Assembly: GCA_902581405.1 (NCBI GenBank)
Contig: CACHOJ010000005.1
Coordinates: 1-64,000 of the forward strand
Direction: 5' to 3'
From: an uncultured Pelagibacteraceae bacterium
GTDB taxonomy: Bacteria; Pseudomonadota; Alphaproteobacteria; Pelagibacterales; Pelagibacteraceae
DNA: 64,000 nt
Made by a program: the position numbers and the translations under genes
The notes under the pieces: generated by a model
Told to the model about the DNA's origin: nothing
Database searches by the model: none
What the model saw: the letters and a program-made list of their open reading frames with translations, nothing else
Part shown: positions 54,896-63,808 of the stretch, in pieces
Position numbering within the stretch: position 1 is the stretch's first letter
Layout of the letters: every line of letters begins with the position of its first letter

Positions 54896-55452
54896 TAAAA
54901 TATATAATCTTTAGTTTGATTTTTTTTTTTAATATAAACGCACAAAGTTCTCCAAATAAAAAAATTATAAATCATTTAGAAAATATATATTCTTTAAAAT
55001 TCAAATTTATTCAAAAAGTAGATAATAATAATATTGAAAAAGGAGAGTGTATAATTTTGTACCCAAAAAGAATTTATTGTGAATATTATGATATATATAA
55101 CAAAATATTAGTTTCAAATGGTAAATCTCTAGTTATAAATTCAGATAAAATAAAAAATTACTATAGATATCCACTAGATCAAACACCATTAAATTTTATT
55201 CTCGATAAAAAATTCTTAATTTCAAAAATGAAAGAGGTAGAAGATGACAAAAATTACCCTTTTTATTATGTATTTAATTTTGAATATGAAAATAACTTAA
55301 TTAAAGTTTTTTTTGATAAAGAGAGTTTGGATTTAATTGGTTGGGAAACTAAAGATATATACCAAAACCTAATTCAAACCTTTTTGAGTGATGTTAATAT
55401 TAATATCGATGTTGAAGAAAAATTATTTTCAATACAAAAATATACTAATTAA
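54892..55452 (+). CDS. lolA: outer-membrane lipoprotein carrier protein LolA
   Basis: 186 residues with signal peptide (MIKYIIFSLIFFFNINAQS). LKFKFIQKVDNNNIEKGECIILYPKRIYCEY fits the LolA beta-sheet start (only KFIQKV diagnostic) and the DQTPLNFIL helix follows. Sequence is diverged; the call rests also on position directly behind ftsK, a frequent arrangement. Carries lipoproteins across the periplasm. Confidence 0.83.
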   Translation: MIKYIIFSLIFFFNINAQSSPNKKIINHLENIYSLKFKFIQKVDNNNIEKGECIILYPKRIYCEYYDIYNKILVSNGKSLVINSDKIKNYYRYPLDQTPLNFILDKKFLISKMKEVEDDKNYPFYYVFNFEYENNLIKVFFDKESLDLIGWETKDIYQNLIQTFLSDVNINIDVEEKLFSIQKYTN

Positions 55453-55957
55453 CATCAACATTTATTTTCTCTGATTTAAATATCTGCATACCTCTAGCTA
55501 AGTAGTTTTTAATTGCATTTTTATGATCTAATGAACAAGTGTGTAACCAAACTCTAGATATTCCATCTTCAAATAACTTTTTTATTGCTTCAGACAGCAA
55601 ATATCCTCCACATTTTTTTCCAAAGTACTCTTCTAAGATACCAAAATATGCTATTTCTGAGTGATCACTATCAAAATCACGAACAGTTTCATAAAATCCT
55701 ACCAAGTTGTTATTTTCCTTTAAAACAAATGTTTTTACCCTTGGATTTTCAACATATTCGATCCATTTTTTGTCACCCCATGCCAATCTATCTATCCATC
55801 TATATTTTTTTCCTATTTGTTTATAAAAAAATTTGTTGAGTTGAAAATCTGGTGGATCCACTTGATTTATTTTGAAGTTTGGGCCTGGACTCTTTGATCG
55901 ATTAAGTTTTTCAATTGAATTAATTTCTAAGAAACTTCTATCAACATTTATAATCAC
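55445..55957 (-). CDS. GNAT family N-acetyltransferase
   Basis: 170 residues. The acetyl-CoA site is the FGILEEYFGKKCGGYLL stretch (about 107-123), with HTCSLDHKNAIKNYLARGM resembling the beta5-alpha4 motif. Substrate unknown. Ends the his-mcl-mtk run; start overlaps the HIT gene stop by 4 bp. Confidence 0.82.
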   Translation of the reverse strand: MIINVDRSFLEINSIEKLNRSKSPGPNFKINQVDPPDFQLNKFFYKQIGKKYRWIDRLAWGDKKWIEYVENPRVKTFVLKENNNLVGFYETVRDFDSDHSEIAYFGILEEYFGKKCGGYLLSEAIKKLFEDGISRVWLHTCSLDHKNAIKNYLARGMQIFKSEKINVDVN

Positions 55958-56319
55958 GAAACCATTTTACCAATTTTTTCTCCACCAAACAAATGGAAAT
56001 GTAAATGTGGAACTTCTTGTCCTCCATGTTCGCTTATATTAGCAAGTGCTCTATACCCCTTACCAGTATCAACGGATATATTTAATTTTTTTGCAACTGT
56101 ATTAATGCCTTTTAGCAATCCAATCATTTCCTCTGGTGATGCATTTTGGGTAAAATCATCTAAGTCAACATATTTTCCTTTTGGAATTACTAATGCATGA
56201 ATTTTTTTTTGAGGATTAATATCATGGAAAGATAAAATAAATTCATCTTCATAAATTTTATTGCAAGGTATCTCTTTTCTAAGTATTTTGGCAAATATAT
56301 TATTATCGTCGTAACTCAT
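55954..56319 (-). CDS. HIT family (HINT-like) nucleotide hydrolase
   Basis: 121 residues. NIFAKILRKEIPCNKIYED at the N-terminus and the catalytic histidine triad HLHFHLFGG. Probably cleaves nucleoside phosphoramidates or protects from aminoacyl-AMP. 2 bp after mtkB. Confidence 0.93.
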   Translation of the reverse strand: MSYDDNNIFAKILRKEIPCNKIYEDEFILSFHDINPQKKIHALVIPKGKYVDLDDFTQNASPEEMIGLLKGINTVAKKLNISVDTGKGYRALANISEHGGQEVPHLHFHLFGGEKIGKMVS

Positions 56320-56321
56320 AA

Positions 56322-57209
56322 TTACATTTTTTCTAATACTGATTTAACTGTATCTCCCATAACAGACGGATTTTTAGAAATTGTAATTCCACACTCTTTT
56401 AATATTTCAACTTTTTCAATTGCACTTTCACCATAAGCTGAAACTATTGCTCCTGCATGACCCATCACTCTTCCTTTTGGAGCAGTTAATCCAGCAATGT
56501 ATGCTATAACTGGTTTTCTCATATTGTCTTTTGCAAACTCACCAGCTGCCACTTCTTGGGGACCACCTATCTCACCAATCATTAAAATTGCATCAGTTTC
56601 ATCATCTGTTTCAAACTTTTCAATTATATCTCTAAATGAGCTTCCATTTATAGGATCTCCGCCTATTCCAACACTTGTTGAAACTCCAATGTTTAAATTT
56701 TTAAGTTGCTGAGCAGCCTCATATCCCAATGTTCCTGATCTACTTATAATCCCAATTCTTCCTTCTTTGTAAATATGTCCAGGCATTATCCCTAACATTG
56801 ATTTTCCAGGACTAATAATTCCCGCACAGTTTGGTCCAACTAACGTCATTTTAGAACTTTTAGTGTATCTTCTCATATACCTTTTTATTCTGATCATGTC
56901 GTGAGAAGGTATTCCATCTACAATTGCAACGCATGTTTTAATTCCTGCATCTGCAGCTTCCATTGCAGAGTCTGCTGCAAAAGCTGGCGGCACAAATAAG
57001 ATTGATGCATCAGCTCCTGTTTCACTAACTGCATCTTTAACTGTGTTAAACACTGGCAAATTTAAATGCTTTGAGCCACCTTTTCCCGGAGTAACTCCAC
57101 CTACAACATTAGAACCGTATTTTATCATCTCATCAGCGTGAAAAGTACCCATTTTACCAGTAAAACCTTGAATAATTATCTTGCTGTTTTTGTCTATTAA
57201 TACTGTCAT
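56322..57209 (-). CDS. mtkB: malate-CoA ligase alpha subunit (malate thiokinase MtkB)
   Basis: 295 residues, SucD-type fold with the phospho-His in GHAGAIVSAYGES. It departs from SucD and agrees with MtkB of serine-cycle methylotrophs at GPNCAGIISPGKSMLGIMPGHIY (SucD has GPNCPGVITPGE and IQPGH), and carries the extra RYMRRYTKSSK stretch. It therefore probably forms malyl-CoA from malate, CoA and ATP, with MtkA. Specificity is inferred from recalled family sequences; succinate remains possible. Lies behind mtkA and mcl. Confidence 0.85.
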   Translation of the reverse strand: MTVLIDKNSKIIIQGFTGKMGTFHADEMIKYGSNVVGGVTPGKGGSKHLNLPVFNTVKDAVSETGADASILFVPPAFAADSAMEAADAGIKTCVAIVDGIPSHDMIRIKRYMRRYTKSSKMTLVGPNCAGIISPGKSMLGIMPGHIYKEGRIGIISRSGTLGYEAAQQLKNLNIGVSTSVGIGGDPINGSSFRDIIEKFETDDETDAILMIGEIGGPQEVAAGEFAKDNMRKPVIAYIAGLTAPKGRVMGHAGAIVSAYGESAIEKVEILKECGITISKNPSVMGDTVKSVLEKM

Positions 57210-57212
57210 AAT

Positions 57213-58376
57213 TTATTTATTGAGAGCTGCAACCGCTTTATTAGCTGCATCCTCAAGCGTGTTTGCTTCAATATAATTTATCTTACTCTCTTTTAAGATT
57301 TGATTACCTTTTTCAACGTTTGTACCTGCCAACCGAATAACTAATGGAACATTGACTTCGATTTTTTTAAGAGCTTCTACTATTCCTTCTGCTACCCAAT
57401 CACATCTGTTTATTCCAGCAAAAATATTTACTAAAATAACTTTTACTTTTTCATCCATTGTAACTAGCTTAAATGCCTTAACTATTTTTTCTGGAGTAGC
57501 ACCACCACCCACATCTAAAAAATTAGCAGGACTACCACCAGCTAGTTTAATCATGTCCATTGATGCCATTGCTAAACCAGCACCATTAATGATGTTACCA
57601 ATGTTTCCATCTAGGCTTACGTAATTTAGTCCTCTATCAGATGCAAAAACCTCTTTTGAGTCCTCTTGTGTCTTATCTCTAAGTTCTGAAACTTGGTTTC
57701 TTCTAAACATTGCGTTGTTGTCAAAACTCATTTTACAATCCAAAGCCAAAATTTGTTTTTGTTTTGAAATTACTAATGGATTGACTTCCACCATAGTAGC
57801 ATCTAATTCACTAAATGCTTTATAACATCCAATAATAGTTTCAGAGGCTCTTCTAATTAAATCTGGTTCAATTCCCAAACCAAATGCTAGCTCTCTAGCT
57901 TGGAAACTTTGCATTCCAACTGCAACCTCAATTTTTGATCTGATTATAGTTTCTGGTTTCTCTTTTGAAATTTCTTCAACACTCATTCCACCTTCTGTTG
58001 AAGCAACCACCATAATACTTTCTGAACTTCTATCAAAAACTAGACCAAGATATAGTTCTCGCTCTATATCTGTAGCCTCTTCAATATAAATTCTATTTAC
58101 TATTTTACCTTCAGGGCCTGTTTGATTTGTAACTAATTTTTTTCCTAGTAGCTTATCTGTTGCTTGGGCAACTTCTAAAGGAGAATTACAAACAATTATT
58201 CCACCAGCTTTTCCCCTAGCACCTGAGTGAATTTGAGCTTTAACTACCCATCTGGATCCACCTATCTCTCTTGCTTTATTCTCAGCATTTTCAGGGCTAT
58301 ATACAATTCCACCTCTTGGAATTGTTACTCCAAAATCTGAAAGTATTTTTTTCGCTTGGTATTCGTGGATATCCAT
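57213..58376 (-). CDS. mtkA: malate-CoA ligase beta subunit (malate thiokinase MtkA)
   Basis: 387 residues, ATP-grasp plus CoA-ligase domain. MDIHEYQAKKILSDFGV and KAQIHSGARGKAGG are shared with SucC, but the diagnostic segments ALDCKMSFDNNAMFRR and NIFAGINRCDWVAEGI follow MtkA; SucC has NIFGGIVRCDLIA. Position 8 bp after malyl-CoA lyase and 3 bp before mtkB repeats the methylotroph mtkA-mtkB-mcl association. Also plausible as a promiscuous succinyl/malyl ligase. Confidence 0.86.
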   Translation of the reverse strand: MDIHEYQAKKILSDFGVTIPRGGIVYSPENAENKAREIGGSRWVVKAQIHSGARGKAGGIIVCNSPLEVAQATDKLLGKKLVTNQTGPEGKIVNRIYIEEATDIERELYLGLVFDRSSESIMVVASTEGGMSVEEISKEKPETIIRSKIEVAVGMQSFQARELAFGLGIEPDLIRRASETIIGCYKAFSELDATMVEVNPLVISKQKQILALDCKMSFDNNAMFRRNQVSELRDKTQEDSKEVFASDRGLNYVSLDGNIGNIINGAGLAMASMDMIKLAGGSPANFLDVGGGATPEKIVKAFKLVTMDEKVKVILVNIFAGINRCDWVAEGIVEALKKIEVNVPLVIRLAGTNVEKGNQILKESKINYIEANTLEDAANKAVAALNK

Positions 58377-58384
58377 AATTTTAT

Positions 58385-59323
58385 TTATTTATTATGGATT
58401 AACTTATCGATGTTTACAATATTTTCAGCCATTCTAGCTGATGCAGCATCAATCATGCGTCCATCAAGCTGAGCGGCACCTTTTCCTTCATTTGCAGCCT
58501 TTTCTAGCTCTTCTAGGATCCTTTTAGCCTTAGTAACCTCAGCGTCAGGAGGAGAAAATACTTTATTTGCTAGTTCAATTTGAGATGGATGGATGGCCCA
58601 TTTACCCTCAATACCAATTGCAGCTCCTCTTTTAGCAGCAGCAGTATAGGCATCTGGATCATTAAAATCTCCAAATGGTCCATCAATTGCTCTTAGGCCA
58701 TAAGCTCTACATGTCATTACTAATTCTGATAAACCATGATGCCACTGGTCTCCTGGATAGTTTTCATTAAGTCCACCTATAACAGTTGTTCTTGCCCTTA
58801 AACTTGCTGCATAATCTGCAACACCAAAGTGAAGTGCTTCAAGTCTTTCACTTGACGTTGCAATTTCTTTGATGTTTGACATTCCTAGAGCTGTCTCTAT
58901 TAAACATTCAATACCAATTTTATTTTTTAATTTTTTATTTGTTTCAATTTGGGTTAACAAACAATCAACCATATAAACATCGCTTGCAGTTCCTACTTTT
59001 GGAACTAAAATTGTATCTACATTTTCTCCAGCTTGTTCAACTATTTCAATTAAATCAGAATACATGTAATGTGTATCTAAACTATTTATTCTCACAGAAA
59101 TAGTTTTACCACTTCCTCTCCAATCCATTTCATTCAAAGCTTTTATAACATTTGCTCTAGCAGAAATTTTATCATTAGGAGAAACTGCATCTTCAAGATC
59201 TAAAAAAACATAATCTGCTGCTGAACTAAGTGCTTTCTCAAACATTTTAGGGGATGAACCTGGAACAGCCAATTCACTTCTCTGTAATCTTGATCTTGCA
59301 GGTTTATAAAATTTATGGCTCAT
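58385..59323 (-). CDS. mcl: malyl-CoA lyase (CitE/HpcH family)
   Basis: 312 residues. RSELAVPGSSPKMFEKAL, FLDLEDAVSP (Asp/Glu metal ligands), VRINSLDTHYMY, IGIECLIETALGM, LHFGVADYAASLRAR and AIDGPFGDFND match L-malyl-CoA/beta-methylmalyl-CoA lyase. Cleaves malyl-CoA to acetyl-CoA and glyoxylate, or runs in reverse. Start overlaps the hisE stop by 4 bp, placing it in the his operon, with mtkA and mtkB behind. Confidence 0.92.
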   Translation of the reverse strand: MSHKFYKPARSRLQRSELAVPGSSPKMFEKALSSAADYVFLDLEDAVSPNDKISARANVIKALNEMDWRGSGKTISVRINSLDTHYMYSDLIEIVEQAGENVDTILVPKVGTASDVYMVDCLLTQIETNKKLKNKIGIECLIETALGMSNIKEIATSSERLEALHFGVADYAASLRARTTVIGGLNENYPGDQWHHGLSELVMTCRAYGLRAIDGPFGDFNDPDAYTAAAKRGAAIGIEGKWAIHPSQIELANKVFSPPDAEVTKAKRILEELEKAANEGKGAAQLDGRMIDAASARMAENIVNIDKLIHNK

Positions 59324-59592
59324 TTTTTTCTTTTATCTAATTCACTCATTACATCTTCAATTTTTATATTATTTGCCTCAAGGTACATTATTAAATGATA
59401 AAATACATCAGCTGCTTCATGTATTTTATTTGAATCTTCTTCAACTGCCTCAATAAGTTCATTTATCTCTTCAAGCACTTTTGCTTTACTCAAAGATTTA
59501 TCACTCAAAAGTTTATTGGTATAAGAACCGTCAACTGGTGAAGATTTTCTTTCTCTTGCAAGTTTAAATAGACTTTCTAGAGTATTTAGCAT
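59320..59592 (-). CDS. hisE: phosphoribosyl-ATP pyrophosphatase
   Basis: 90 residues, MazG-like helical fold: NTLESLFKLARERK, SPVDGSYTNKLL, EEINELIEAVEE and HEAADVFYHLIMYLE supply the acidic metal ligands. Second step of histidine synthesis. One bp after hisF; hisI is not adjacent. Confidence 0.93.
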   Translation of the reverse strand: MLNTLESLFKLARERKSSPVDGSYTNKLLSDKSLSKAKVLEEINELIEAVEEDSNKIHEAADVFYHLIMYLEANNIKIEDVMSELDKRKK

Positions 59593-59593
59593 C

Positions 59594-60349
59594 TCAAATC
59601 CTAACAGGTATACCCTTTGAGTCCAGATATTCTTTAGCTTCTTTCACAGAATATTTTCCATAATGAAATATGGATGCTGCTAAAACTGCGCTAGCATTGC
59701 CTAATTTGATGCCATCGACTAAATGATCAAGATCCCCAACCCCACCTGATGCTATTGTAGGTATATTTACCAAAGATGATATTTTTGACATTAGGTTAAT
59801 GTCATAGCCAACCTGAGTTCCATCTCTGTCCATTGAAGTGACTAATAACTCACCTGCTCCACTATCTTCCATCTTCTTTGCAAATTCTAATGCATCAATT
59901 CCGGTATTATTTCGACCGCCATGAGTAAAAACTTCCCATTTATCTCCATTTTTCTTAGCATCGATTGCAACAACAATACATTGTGATCCAAATTTTTTTG
60001 AACTTTTAACTACAACATCTGCGTTTTGGACCGCAGCTGTATTAATTGAAACCTTGTCAGCCCCACAGTTTAAAAGTTTGCTAATATCATCCACACTTCT
60101 AACTCCACCACCAACAGTTAAAGGTACAAAACATTTTTTAGAGGTATCTTTAACTACTTCATAAATTGTATCTCTATTTTCATTTGATGCTGTGATATCT
60201 AAAAAACAAATTTCATCTGCACCACCATCACTATAAATCTTTGCTTGTTCCACTGGGTCTCCTGCATCTTGTAAATCAACAAAGTTTATACCTTTTACAA
60301 CTCTTCCATTTTTAACATCTAAGCAAGGTATAATTCTATTTTTAAGCAT
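59594..60349 (-). CDS. hisF: imidazole glycerol phosphate synthase cyclase subunit
   Basis: 251 residues, TIM barrel with the acid/base pair Asp in [12 protein letters not shown] (about 11) and Asp130 region [10 protein letters not shown], ammonia entry end. Works with HisH encoded two genes upstream. Overlaps hisA by 8 bp. Confidence 0.96.
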   Translation of the reverse strand: MLKNRIIPCLDVKNGRVVKGINFVDLQDAGDPVEQAKIYSDGGADEICFLDITASNENRDTIYEVVKDTSKKCFVPLTVGGGVRSVDDISKLLNCGADKVSINTAAVQNADVVVKSSKKFGSQCIVVAIDAKKNGDKWEVFTHGGRNNTGIDALEFAKKMEDSGAGELLVTSMDRDGTQVGYDINLMSKISSLVNIPTIASGGVGDLDHLVDGIKLGNASAVLAASIFHYGKYSVKEAKEYLDSKGIPVRI

Positions 60350-61067
60350 TTATTTCTTTTGCAAGTTCATCTAATTTAATATCACCATCATATATAGCTT
60401 TACCAACGATAATTCCCTCAATATTTTTATTTCCTAAATCTTTTGCTTTTCTAATATCATTAATTGAAGAAACTCCTCCAGAAATAATCACTGGACAATT
60501 TGAATTATTAGCTACATTTTCTGTTTCCTCAAAATTTGGGCTTCGCTTCATACCATCTCTATTAATATCGGTATAAATTAATCTACTTGCTCCATAATTA
60601 TTTACATCTTTTAAAAATTCTAAAGTTTTTAAATTAGAATTTTCTTTCCATCCAGATACAGACAGATAACCATCTTTAGCATCTAGACCTAAAGCAATCT
60701 TGTCTGGAAATTTTTTACAAGCTTCTTTTAGAAAGTTTTTATCTTTTATTGCAGCACTTCCTAAAATTACTTTCTCAACTCCAGCATCAGTATATTTTTG
60801 AATACTTTCAAAGTTTCTTACACCTCCACCAATTTCAATTTTAAGATCAAATTTACCAACAATTTCCTCAATAATATCAATGTTAACAGTCTCTCCTGTT
60901 AATGCTCCATCCAAATCAACTATGTGTAAATTTTTAAACCCATGATCATTATATTTACCAGCTTGTTCAACTGGAGACATTTCATATTCAGTTTTATTAT
61001 CAAAGTCTCCTTTGATTAACCTCACGCATTTTTTATCTTTGATGTCTATTGCAGGAAATATTTTCAT
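60342..61067 (-). CDS. hisA: ProFAR isomerase (HisA)
   Basis: 241 residues: [39 protein letters not shown] and the second catalytic Asp in TDINRDGM. Its start overlaps by 4 bp the inserted lyase-like gene instead of hisH. Confidence 0.96.
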   Translation of the reverse strand: MKIFPAIDIKDKKCVRLIKGDFDNKTEYEMSPVEQAGKYNDHGFKNLHIVDLDGALTGETVNIDIIEEIVGKFDLKIEIGGGVRNFESIQKYTDAGVEKVILGSAAIKDKNFLKEACKKFPDKIALGLDAKDGYLSVSGWKENSNLKTLEFLKDVNNYGASRLIYTDINRDGMKRSPNFEETENVANNSNCPVIISGGVSSINDIRKAKDLGNKNIEGIIVGKAIYDGDIKLDELAKEINA

Positions 61068-61981
61068 TTTATATAGGATTTAGGAACTTCGAGAATAGAA
61101 TTTGGTGTTAATTCTTTTTTATTTTTTCTGTAAGCATAGATTTTATACTTGTCTACTTTTTGGGAATTTAATTTTTTACATTCAATTTCACTTAATAGTT
61201 TTTCACATTTTTTTTCTGAACGGACCCCATCAAAAAAAGCAATTCTTTGAGGCATTTTGCTTTTGCCAAAAGTATTTTTATATCGTGAAATAAAGCTATT
61301 ATATAAACCGTATCTTAAATTTTGCTCTAATCCTTTCGTTGGATGGTTTGAAATACCTTTAAAGTCAACTTTAAGTTCCCCATCAATCCAAACTTTCATA
61401 AAACCTTTTTTAGAATCTGGATGCCAATTTGTGTTGAATATAATTTGAGTCCAATTTCCAATAAACTCGTCATTTTGTTTTAATACTATCTGACTATCTC
61501 TGAAGGTGTCCCCATTTCTATTAAAAGTTAATCCAGCGTGAGTATGCTTAAACATAACTAAAACTTTTGAAGGCTTTAGTCTTTTCCATTGAATAAGGGA
61601 CATGTTTGATGGAGCGACAGAATTGTAATCCTTTGGTAAATAAATATAAAACTGATACCAACGTTCTACTTTAGATGGGTATTTTTTATAATAAAGTTCT
61701 GTTCTCTCTCTGTCATTTTTACAATCACTCCATTTTGGTTCATAACCACATTCTCCATCATTTAATTCAAACTTGATAGATTTTTCACCAACTATTGAAA
61801 AGTCAGAAATAGATACAGGATTTATTGCATGTTTAGCATTAAGCATATGAAATTCTTCTGGAATTGACCTGCCGTATTTATCTTCCTTTAACGCTTTTTT
61901 TACTTTGGAAAATTTAGTTTTTGAAAAAGCATTGTTTGTTAAAAATATTCCAATTACTAGAAACAATAAAAAATTTTTCAT
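61064..61981 (-). CDS. exported polysaccharide lyase-like protein inside the his operon
   Basis: 305 residues with signal peptide (MKNFLLFLVIGIFLTNNAFS, cleavage about 20). Concanavalin-like features: the FIYLPKDYN strand, MSLIQWKR, LTFNRNGDTF, GNWTQIIFNTNWHPDSKKGFMKVWIDGELKVDFKG (only the W-dG part is diagnostic) and RYGLYNSF, as in the heparin-lyase-I-like family. Four cysteines may pair. Overlaps hisH and hisA by 4 bp each, so it is coupled to histidine genes, a strange place for a secreted glycan enzyme. Confidence 0.72.
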   Translation of the reverse strand: MKNFLLFLVIGIFLTNNAFSKTKFSKVKKALKEDKYGRSIPEEFHMLNAKHAINPVSISDFSIVGEKSIKFELNDGECGYEPKWSDCKNDRERTELYYKKYPSKVERWYQFYIYLPKDYNSVAPSNMSLIQWKRLKPSKVLVMFKHTHAGLTFNRNGDTFRDSQIVLKQNDEFIGNWTQIIFNTNWHPDSKKGFMKVWIDGELKVDFKGISNHPTKGLEQNLRYGLYNSFISRYKNTFGKSKMPQRIAFFDGVRSEKKCEKLLSEIECKKLNSQKVDKYKIYAYRKNKKELTPNSILEVPKSYIK

Positions 61982-62604
61982 AAATTTATAAAATTATCAA
62001 TTATTTTAAGTCCAATTTTATCACTCTTTTCTGGGTGGAATTGAGTACCAAAGATATTTTGTTTTTCAGCAGCACAAACTACATTTGTTGAGTAATCAGT
62101 TGTTGCTGAAATTACAGATTTATCCTCAGGTACAAATTCATAACTGTGAACGAAGTACATGTGAGAATTATTTTCTATGCCTTTAAAAATCTTACTTTCT
62201 TTCTTAATATTAATTTCATTCCAACCAATGTGTGGAAGCTTAAATTTACCGCCTTGGTTATCAATTTTAGAAACTTTACCAGAAATCCAACCTAATCCTT
62301 TAGTCTCAACTTCCTCGTAACCAATATCCGCAAACATTTGTAGCCCAACACAAATTCCAAGAAGTGGTTTTTTACTTCCTAATGCAAATTCATTAAGAGT
62401 ATCTATCAAACCATTAATATTCTTAAGCCCGTCAATGCAGCTCTTAAAAGATCCTTGTCCAGGTAATACAACTTTATCGCTAGTTTTTATTGTTTCAAGA
62501 TCAGATGTTACTTCAATATTTACTTTATCTTTTGCAACTTCCTTAAACGAATTAATTACAGAACTTATGTTACCTGAATTGTAGTCAACAATTGTGACAT
62601 TCAT
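61978..62604 (-). CDS. hisH: imidazole glycerol phosphate synthase glutaminase subunit
   Basis: 208 residues, class I glutamine amidotransferase: oxyanion/nucleophile motif LLGICVGLQMFA with the Cys, and His/Glu in GTQFHPEKS. Supplies ammonia to HisF. 5 bp after hisB. Confidence 0.96.
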   Translation of the reverse strand: MNVTIVDYNSGNISSVINSFKEVAKDKVNIEVTSDLETIKTSDKVVLPGQGSFKSCIDGLKNINGLIDTLNEFALGSKKPLLGICVGLQMFADIGYEEVETKGLGWISGKVSKIDNQGGKFKLPHIGWNEINIKKESKIFKGIENNSHMYFVHSYEFVPEDKSVISATTDYSTNVVCAAEKQNIFGTQFHPEKSDKIGLKIIDNFINL

Positions 62605-62609
62605 TAAAT

Positions 62610-63200
62610 TTATAAAGAACCTTTTGTAGAAGGTATTGTAGTTTTATTTCTTGGATCCATTTCTAAAGCAGCACGTAATGATCTTGCTAATCCTTTAAAG
62701 CAAGACTCGATTATGTGGTGACTATTATCACCATAAATGTTTTCAACGTGCAAAGTAATTCCTGCAGCTTGTGAAAAAGCTTGGAACCATTCTTTAAATA
62801 GTTCCGTGTCCATCTCACCTAATTTTTCTACTTTCAATTTTACTTTCCAAATTAAATAAGGTCTATTTGAAACATCGATTGCAACTCTAGTTAATGTTTC
62901 ATCCATCGGAATCATCGCATGTGCATATCTTTTTATACCAACAAATTTTTTAGATGCTTTTTTCAAACATTCACCAATTGCAATTCCTGTATCTTCAGTT
63001 GTGTGGTGAAGATCAATGTGCGTATCACCTTTAGCTTTAATATTCATATCCATTGAAGAGTGTTTTGATAATTGCTCAAGCATATGATCTAAAAATCCTA
63101 TACCTGTGTCAACTTTGTACTTACCTTTGCCATCAATATTTAAATCGACGCTTATGTTGGTCTCTTTTGTTTTTCTAGTTATTTTGGCTTTACGTTTCAT
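62610..63200 (-). CDS. hisB: imidazoleglycerol-phosphate dehydratase
   Basis: 196 residues, the monofunctional form. Metal-binding [31 protein letters not shown] and [19 protein letters not shown]. First gene of the his operon, divergent from hslV across 91 bp. Confidence 0.96.
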   Translation of the reverse strand: MKRKAKITRKTKETNISVDLNIDGKGKYKVDTGIGFLDHMLEQLSKHSSMDMNIKAKGDTHIDLHHTTEDTGIAIGECLKKASKKFVGIKRYAHAMIPMDETLTRVAIDVSNRPYLIWKVKLKVEKLGEMDTELFKEWFQAFSQAAGITLHVENIYGDNSHHIIESCFKGLARSLRAALEMDPRNKTTIPSTKGSL

Positions 63201-63256
63201 AATCTGAAAAAGGTATATATCTATTATTCAATTATGGCAATAATTCTAGACTTGGT

Positions 63257-63285
63257 CTTGAACTATTAGATTTAGTATCCATCTA
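63257..63285 (+). promoter_or_regulatory. RpoH-type promoter of hslVU
   Basis: CTTGAA (63257-63262), 16 bases, then CCATCTA (63279-63285) matches the heat-shock sigma consensus CTTGAAA-N13-CCCCATNTA in spacing and nearly in sequence. The CC lies 13 bases before the hslV ATG, so transcription would begin at or next to the start codon and give a leaderless message. The same layout occurs in front of hspQ. Confidence 0.6.
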
Positions 63286-63291
63286 TATTCT

Positions 63292-63807
63292 ATGACAACA
63301 ATAGTATTAGTGAGAAAAAATAACGAAGTAGTAGTTGCTGGAGATGGCCAAGTTAGTATGGGAAATACAGTAATTAAGAAGACTGCAAATAAAGTTCGTA
63401 AGATTGAGAAAAGAAATGTGATCGCAGGATTTGCAGGTTCTACTGCAGATGCCCTAACATTATTTGAAAGATTAGAGTCTAAACTAGAAAAACATGCTGG
63501 AAATTTAGCAAGAGCAGCTGTTGAATTAGCTAAAGATTGGCGAACAGATAAGTATTTAAGAAGATTAGAAGCCTTAATGGCTGTTGGTGACAAAGAAAAT
63601 AGTTTTATTATTTCAGGAACTGGGGATGTTTTGGAGCCTGAAGGTGATGTTATTGGAATAGGATCTGGAGGAAATTATGCATTAGCATCTGCTAAAGTAT
63701 TAATGGACACAGATTTATCTGCTGAGGAAGTTGCTAAAAAGGCGATTAAAGTTGCTTCTGAAATATGTGTTTTCACAAATGACAACTTAAACATTGAAAA
63801 AATTTAA
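63292..63807 (+). CDS. hslV: ATP-dependent protease subunit HslV
   Basis: 171 residues. N-terminal threonine after Met removal ([20 protein letters not shown]), with [16 protein letters not shown] and [15 protein letters not shown] typical of HslV. Forms the proteolytic core with HslU. Start at 63292 fixed by the catalytic Thr and promoter position. Confidence 0.96.
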   Translation: MTTIVLVRKNNEVVVAGDGQVSMGNTVIKKTANKVRKIEKRNVIAGFAGSTADALTLFERLESKLEKHAGNLARAAVELAKDWRTDKYLRRLEALMAVGDKENSFIISGTGDVLEPEGDVIGIGSGGNYALASAKVLMDTDLSAEEVAKKAIKVASEICVFTNDNLNIEKI

Positions 63808-63808
63808 T

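Noticed and set aside
56322-58376. Plain sucC/sucD annotation
   Set aside because: Residues that separate the families follow malate thiokinase, and malyl-CoA lyase is adjacent; retained only as an alternative.
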